Shown piece by piece: positions 61,488 through 64,000 of a stretch of 64,000 bases of DNA. Where the stretch lies: the NCBI RefSeq assembly GCF_004346225.1, contig NZ_SMAJ01000002.1:124001-188000 (forward strand), written 5' to 3'. A program made the translations under genes and the position numbers. The DNA comes from Paralcaligenes ureilyticus (GTDB lineage Bacteria; Pseudomonadota; Gammaproteobacteria; Burkholderiales; Burkholderiaceae_B). The first letter of the stretch is position 1. Every line of letters begins with the position of its first letter. The notes beneath the pieces are model-generated. The model was not told where the DNA came from, did not search any database, and was given only the letters and a program-made list of their open reading frames with translations.

Positions 61488-62375
61488 ATGGAAACCCTGA
61501 TAACCCGTGACGTAATGCGAGTTGCCTACTACGTGGATGATTTCACCGATCCGTGGTCACAGCCAGAAACGATTCTCTTATTGCATCCGGCCATGGGTAA
61601 CTCTCAACGCTGGTTTCGATGGGTCCCCTCCCTTGCCAGGCAATATCGGATTGTGCGTATGGATCTGCGTGGGCACGGCGCCTCTCAGATCCCCAAGCCC
61701 GAACAAGAGTTTTCGCTTGACCAACTGGTCGACGATGTCGTGGAACTGCTGGATCACCTGGGGCTTGACGACGCGCACATCGTCGGAAACTCTGCGGGTG
61801 GCTATGTCGCGCAACAGTTGGCCATTCAGCATCCTTCCCGGGTGAAAACATTGGCATTGTTCGGCTCTACGCCGGGACTAAAGAATAGCCATGCGCCAGA
61901 TTGGATTCCGAAGATCCAGGAGATTGGCCTTAAACAATTTCTGACCGATACGATTTACGAACGCTTCGATGCGAGCGCCGACCCCCGGCTGGTTAAGTGG
62001 TTCATCGAGCAGGCAGGTTCCAACGACCCCAATTTTATTGCGCGCTTCGTATTGCATATGTGTTCGCACTATTTCATGAACGAACTCTCCAAGATTCGGT
62101 GCCCGACCCTGATCGTCGCAGCAGGCAAAGAGTCGATTGGCCATGCAAGTGCGTACGAAGAAATGCACGAAATCATTACGGATTCACGGCTAGTTTATTA
62201 CGATACCGCAGGCCACAATATCTGTGATGGTTATCCCGACCGTGGCGCCGGAGATTTGTTGAAGTTCCTTGCAGAAGCAACGATTCACGCGCGCACTTCC
62301 AGCCATGCTGTCTTGGATTCTCGAGTGGAATCAATATGTAGTTATCAGCACATCAGTCGCCTTTCTTCTCGATGA
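61488..62375 (+). CDS. Alpha/beta hydrolase
   Basis: The 295-residue enzyme has the oxyanion motif LLHPAMGNSQRW, the nucleophile elbow GNSAGG, and the catalytic His in TAGHNI; the acid is probably the Asp or Glu after LIVAAGKES. The pattern resembles 3-oxoadipate enol-lactonase and related ring-cleavage hydrolases. AAAGGATAAAC precedes the ATG at 61488. It closes the receptor-SDR-hydrolase operon and overlaps the convergent regulator by 23 bp. Confidence 0.88.
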   Translation: METLITRDVMRVAYYVDDFTDPWSQPETILLLHPAMGNSQRWFRWVPSLARQYRIVRMDLRGHGASQIPKPEQEFSLDQLVDDVVELLDHLGLDDAHIVGNSAGGYVAQQLAIQHPSRVKTLALFGSTPGLKNSHAPDWIPKIQEIGLKQFLTDTIYERFDASADPRLVKWFIEQAGSNDPNFIARFVLHMCSHYFMNELSKIRCPTLIVAAGKESIGHASAYEEMHEIITDSRLVYYDTAGHNICDGYPDRGAGDLLKFLAEATIHARTSSHAVLDSRVESICSYQHISRLSSR

Positions 62376-63222
62376 AAACGTCGAAGTGATTCCAGAGCTT
62401 CTCGCCGCGTTTGAGCAGCGCTTCAGTTTCTTTTTTGCGGCGCCAGGCAACCGCGGACACCAGAGCATTGCACAGGCTGAACGCGGCTGTGTAAGAATCA
62501 AAGGGAGAGGCGCTGGCAGTTTGGAAAAGGATGCGGTGATCTGACAAGCCGGCGATAGGGGCCAACGGGCTGTCGGTGATGCACATCACGCTGGCGCCCA
62601 ATTGTTGGAAGTGTTGGGCTGTTTGTGTGATGACTTTTGAGTAGCGCCGTATCGTGATGGCGAGCAATATGTCATGGCTGGATACCCACAGCAAATTGTC
62701 GGCCAACAAGGTATCGTCGGCGCCCAACAGGTGCACATTAGGGATGCACATGTTCAAGTGCGTATGCAAATAATGGGCCACCGCATAGCTGTTCTTGGAG
62801 CCCACAATGTATACCCGGCCGACAATTGGCTTGCTAAGAATATCGACGATAGCCTGAAAATCGTGAATGTTGATGGCTTCGCGGGTGGCGTTGAGGTTTT
62901 CCTTGTCGAGGGTAAAGGCATTGTCAAGAACGGAATCCAGCGAATGGGCATTCTTGATGGTGAGGTTTGCGCGCTGTGAGGGCGATGCCAGCTTCGAGGA
63001 GATTTCCAGGCGGGCCTCCCGTTGGGCTTCGGCAAATGAGCCATAACCCAGTTTCGAGAAAAAACGGACAACCGTTGAAGGGCTGATATCAACGCTTTTT
63101 GCAATGGACGTTGCAGAATCAAGGATTCCCTGCGGGTAGCAGGAAATTATGTAATTGACTAACGCCGTTTCATTCTGAGTCAGCTTCCTGGGATTTTTAG
63201 CTATTCTGTCAAAAAATTTCAT
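62353..63222 (-). CDS. RpiR-family transcriptional regulator (HTH and SIS domains)
   Basis: The 289-residue protein has an N-terminal RpiR helix-turn-helix (about 1-77, with SIAKSVDISPSTVVRFFSKLGYGSF) and a C-terminal SIS sugar-phosphate-type domain (about 120-260, GRVYIVGSKNSYAVAHYL). It faces the M20 peptidase gene across a 296-bp region and probably controls it or the convergent hydrolase operon. The effector is unknown. Confidence 0.9.
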   Translation of the reverse strand: MKFFDRIAKNPRKLTQNETALVNYIISCYPQGILDSATSIAKSVDISPSTVVRFFSKLGYGSFAEAQREARLEISSKLASPSQRANLTIKNAHSLDSVLDNAFTLDKENLNATREAINIHDFQAIVDILSKPIVGRVYIVGSKNSYAVAHYLHTHLNMCIPNVHLLGADDTLLADNLLWVSSHDILLAITIRRYSKVITQTAQHFQQLGASVMCITDSPLAPIAGLSDHRILFQTASASPFDSYTAAFSLCNALVSAVAWRRKKETEALLKRGEKLWNHFDVFIEKKGD

Positions 63223-63518
63223 TGGTTTGGCCGTGTTCTTTGTGCATTATTTTACGCCGTGTGGGTATTGCAGGCTGGCATATCGATTCCGTGCTATGCG
63301 GGATTTACTGATTTATGCAACGCTTATTGCATAATTTATAAAATAATGGTTTTATATCGTCATTATAGATTGATAAGAATCGGCTGGCGAATGCCGGTTG
63401 GCGAGTTCGGCATCCGGCCAGTCTTGCCAAAATGCATGCTTGTGGCTCTCGCTTTCATTATCTTTCCGTGTTTGGGTGAGATCAGTGCAAAGGGACGGAT
63501 GGCCGCTGGGGGAGGGGT

Positions 63519-64000
63519 ATGGAACAACAGGCGGTTCGTGAGGCCATATTGGAATGGCTGCAGGCGCGTGAACAGGAAATGTTCGATCTGCTTGAAGAGG
63601 TCGTCAGCATTGAAAGCGGCAGCTACAACAAGAGAGGGGTTGACAAAGTAGGTGCCGTGTTCAGGGCCTGGTTCGAAACGGCCGGTATCGCGACGAAAGC
63701 ATTTCCGTTATCTAGTCACGGAGATTGCTTACTCGCCAAGGTACCCGGCAGTGCGGGTGCGGATGCGCCTCATGTCTTGTTATTGGGCCATATGGACACG
63801 GTTTTCCCGGACGGCACTTTGGCCCAAAGGCCGTACCGCGTCGAGAATGGCATTGCCTATGGTCCGGGTGTTGCCGACATGAAAGCCGGGTTGGTCATGA
63901 ACGCTTTCGTAGCGCGTGCATTTGCCGAGGTTGGAGGCAACAGGGCGCCGATTCACGTTTTCTTTACCGGTGATGAAGAGATCGCCTCTCCTGCATCGCG
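63519..64000 (+). CDS. M20-family metallopeptidase, cut by the window end
   Basis: The first 160 residues have the M20 pattern of the carboxypeptidase G2 branch: LLGHMDTVFPDGTL (zinc-binding His and catalytic Asp), GPGVADMKAG (bridging Asp) and FTGDEEIASP (catalytic Glu-Glu). GGGGGAGGGGT precedes the ATG at 63519. No stop codon occurs before the window end, so the gene continues. It probably cleaves an amide or peptide bond in the cytoplasm, next to its likely regulator of the RpiR family. Confidence 0.88.
   Translation, partial: MEQQAVREAILEWLQAREQEMFDLLEEVVSIESGSYNKRGVDKVGAVFRAWFETAGIATKAFPLSSHGDCLLAKVPGSAGADAPHVLLLGHMDTVFPDGTLAQRPYRVENGIAYGPGVADMKAGLVMNAFVARAFAEVGGNRAPIHVFFTGDEEIASPAS

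Overview
The window looks like chromosome of a betaproteobacterium of the order Burkholderiales, most likely Alcaligenaceae. Supporting signs are a Bug-type (TctC-like) solute receptor, a complete branched-chain amino acid ABC operon, a CbpA/CbpM pair, a two-partner secretion locus, DUF883, PRC and BON envelope-stress proteins, and moderately high GC. Genus and species cannot be fixed from the sequence. No rRNA, tRNA, CRISPR array, integrase or intact insertion sequence was recognised.

Layout. 1-5.3 kb: a signalling cassette (CheB-CheR-PAS fusion, PAS histidine kinase, receiver-PAS protein). 5.4-13.9 kb: NRAMP-like metal transporter, Crp/Fnr-like regulator, CbpM/CbpA, acylphosphatase, BON, PRC-barrel, OsmB-like and other tiny envelope proteins, a ChaA-type antiporter and an extra RpoN. 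14.3-22.4 kb: glycosyltransferase, DUF883 protein, a two-partner secretion operon with an L,D-transpeptidase-like gene, DUF3309, a truncated response regulator and a second Crp-like regulator. 22.5-26.3 kb: small stress-type proteins, a ferritin-like protein, a double PRC-barrel protein and a broken gluconate-dehydrogenase subunit gene. 26.4-31.4 kb: a divergent caa3-like oxidase (ctaC, ctaD, ctaE) with a triheme cytochrome c. 31.7-39.7 kb: HAD protein, sigma-54 activator, AI-2E transporter, SYLF lipoprotein, two curlin-repeat proteins, a degenerate GH13 protein and a ParB-like protein. 40-44.5 kb: livJHMGF. 45-51.6 kb: a type III polyketide synthase cluster, a TonB-receptor pseudogene and an MFS exporter. 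51.7-56 kb: an AttEFGH-like ABC/lipocalin operon. 56-59 kb: adenosine-specific kinase, metallophosphoesterase, MsrA. 59.6-64 kb: a catabolic cluster (Bug receptor, SDR, alpha/beta hydrolase, RpiR regulator, M20 peptidase cut by the window edge).

Main discovery. Between 10.7 and 38 kb, fourteen -24/-12 (sigma-54) promoters lie 36-94 bp before genes of otherwise unrelated families. Twelve match GGCAYG-N4-TTGCT exactly. One stands before the RpoN gene itself. A sigma-54-dependent response regulator lies in the same region, next to a small protein made only of a kinase dimerisation-like domain. I read this as a self-amplifying, alternative sigma-54 regulon for envelope and general stress, kept together as an island. 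Two Crp-like regulators and a palindrome repeated at three promoters may form a second layer. A family of short hairpin (REP-like) repeats with compensatory stem changes is scattered from 9 to 58 kb. One copy carries what seems to be the ribosome-binding site of ctaD, and one pair is read in frame inside msrA.

Limits. All calls were made by reading the sequence and its translations. No database or motif search was run, and start codons were chosen from ribosome-binding sites and family length.
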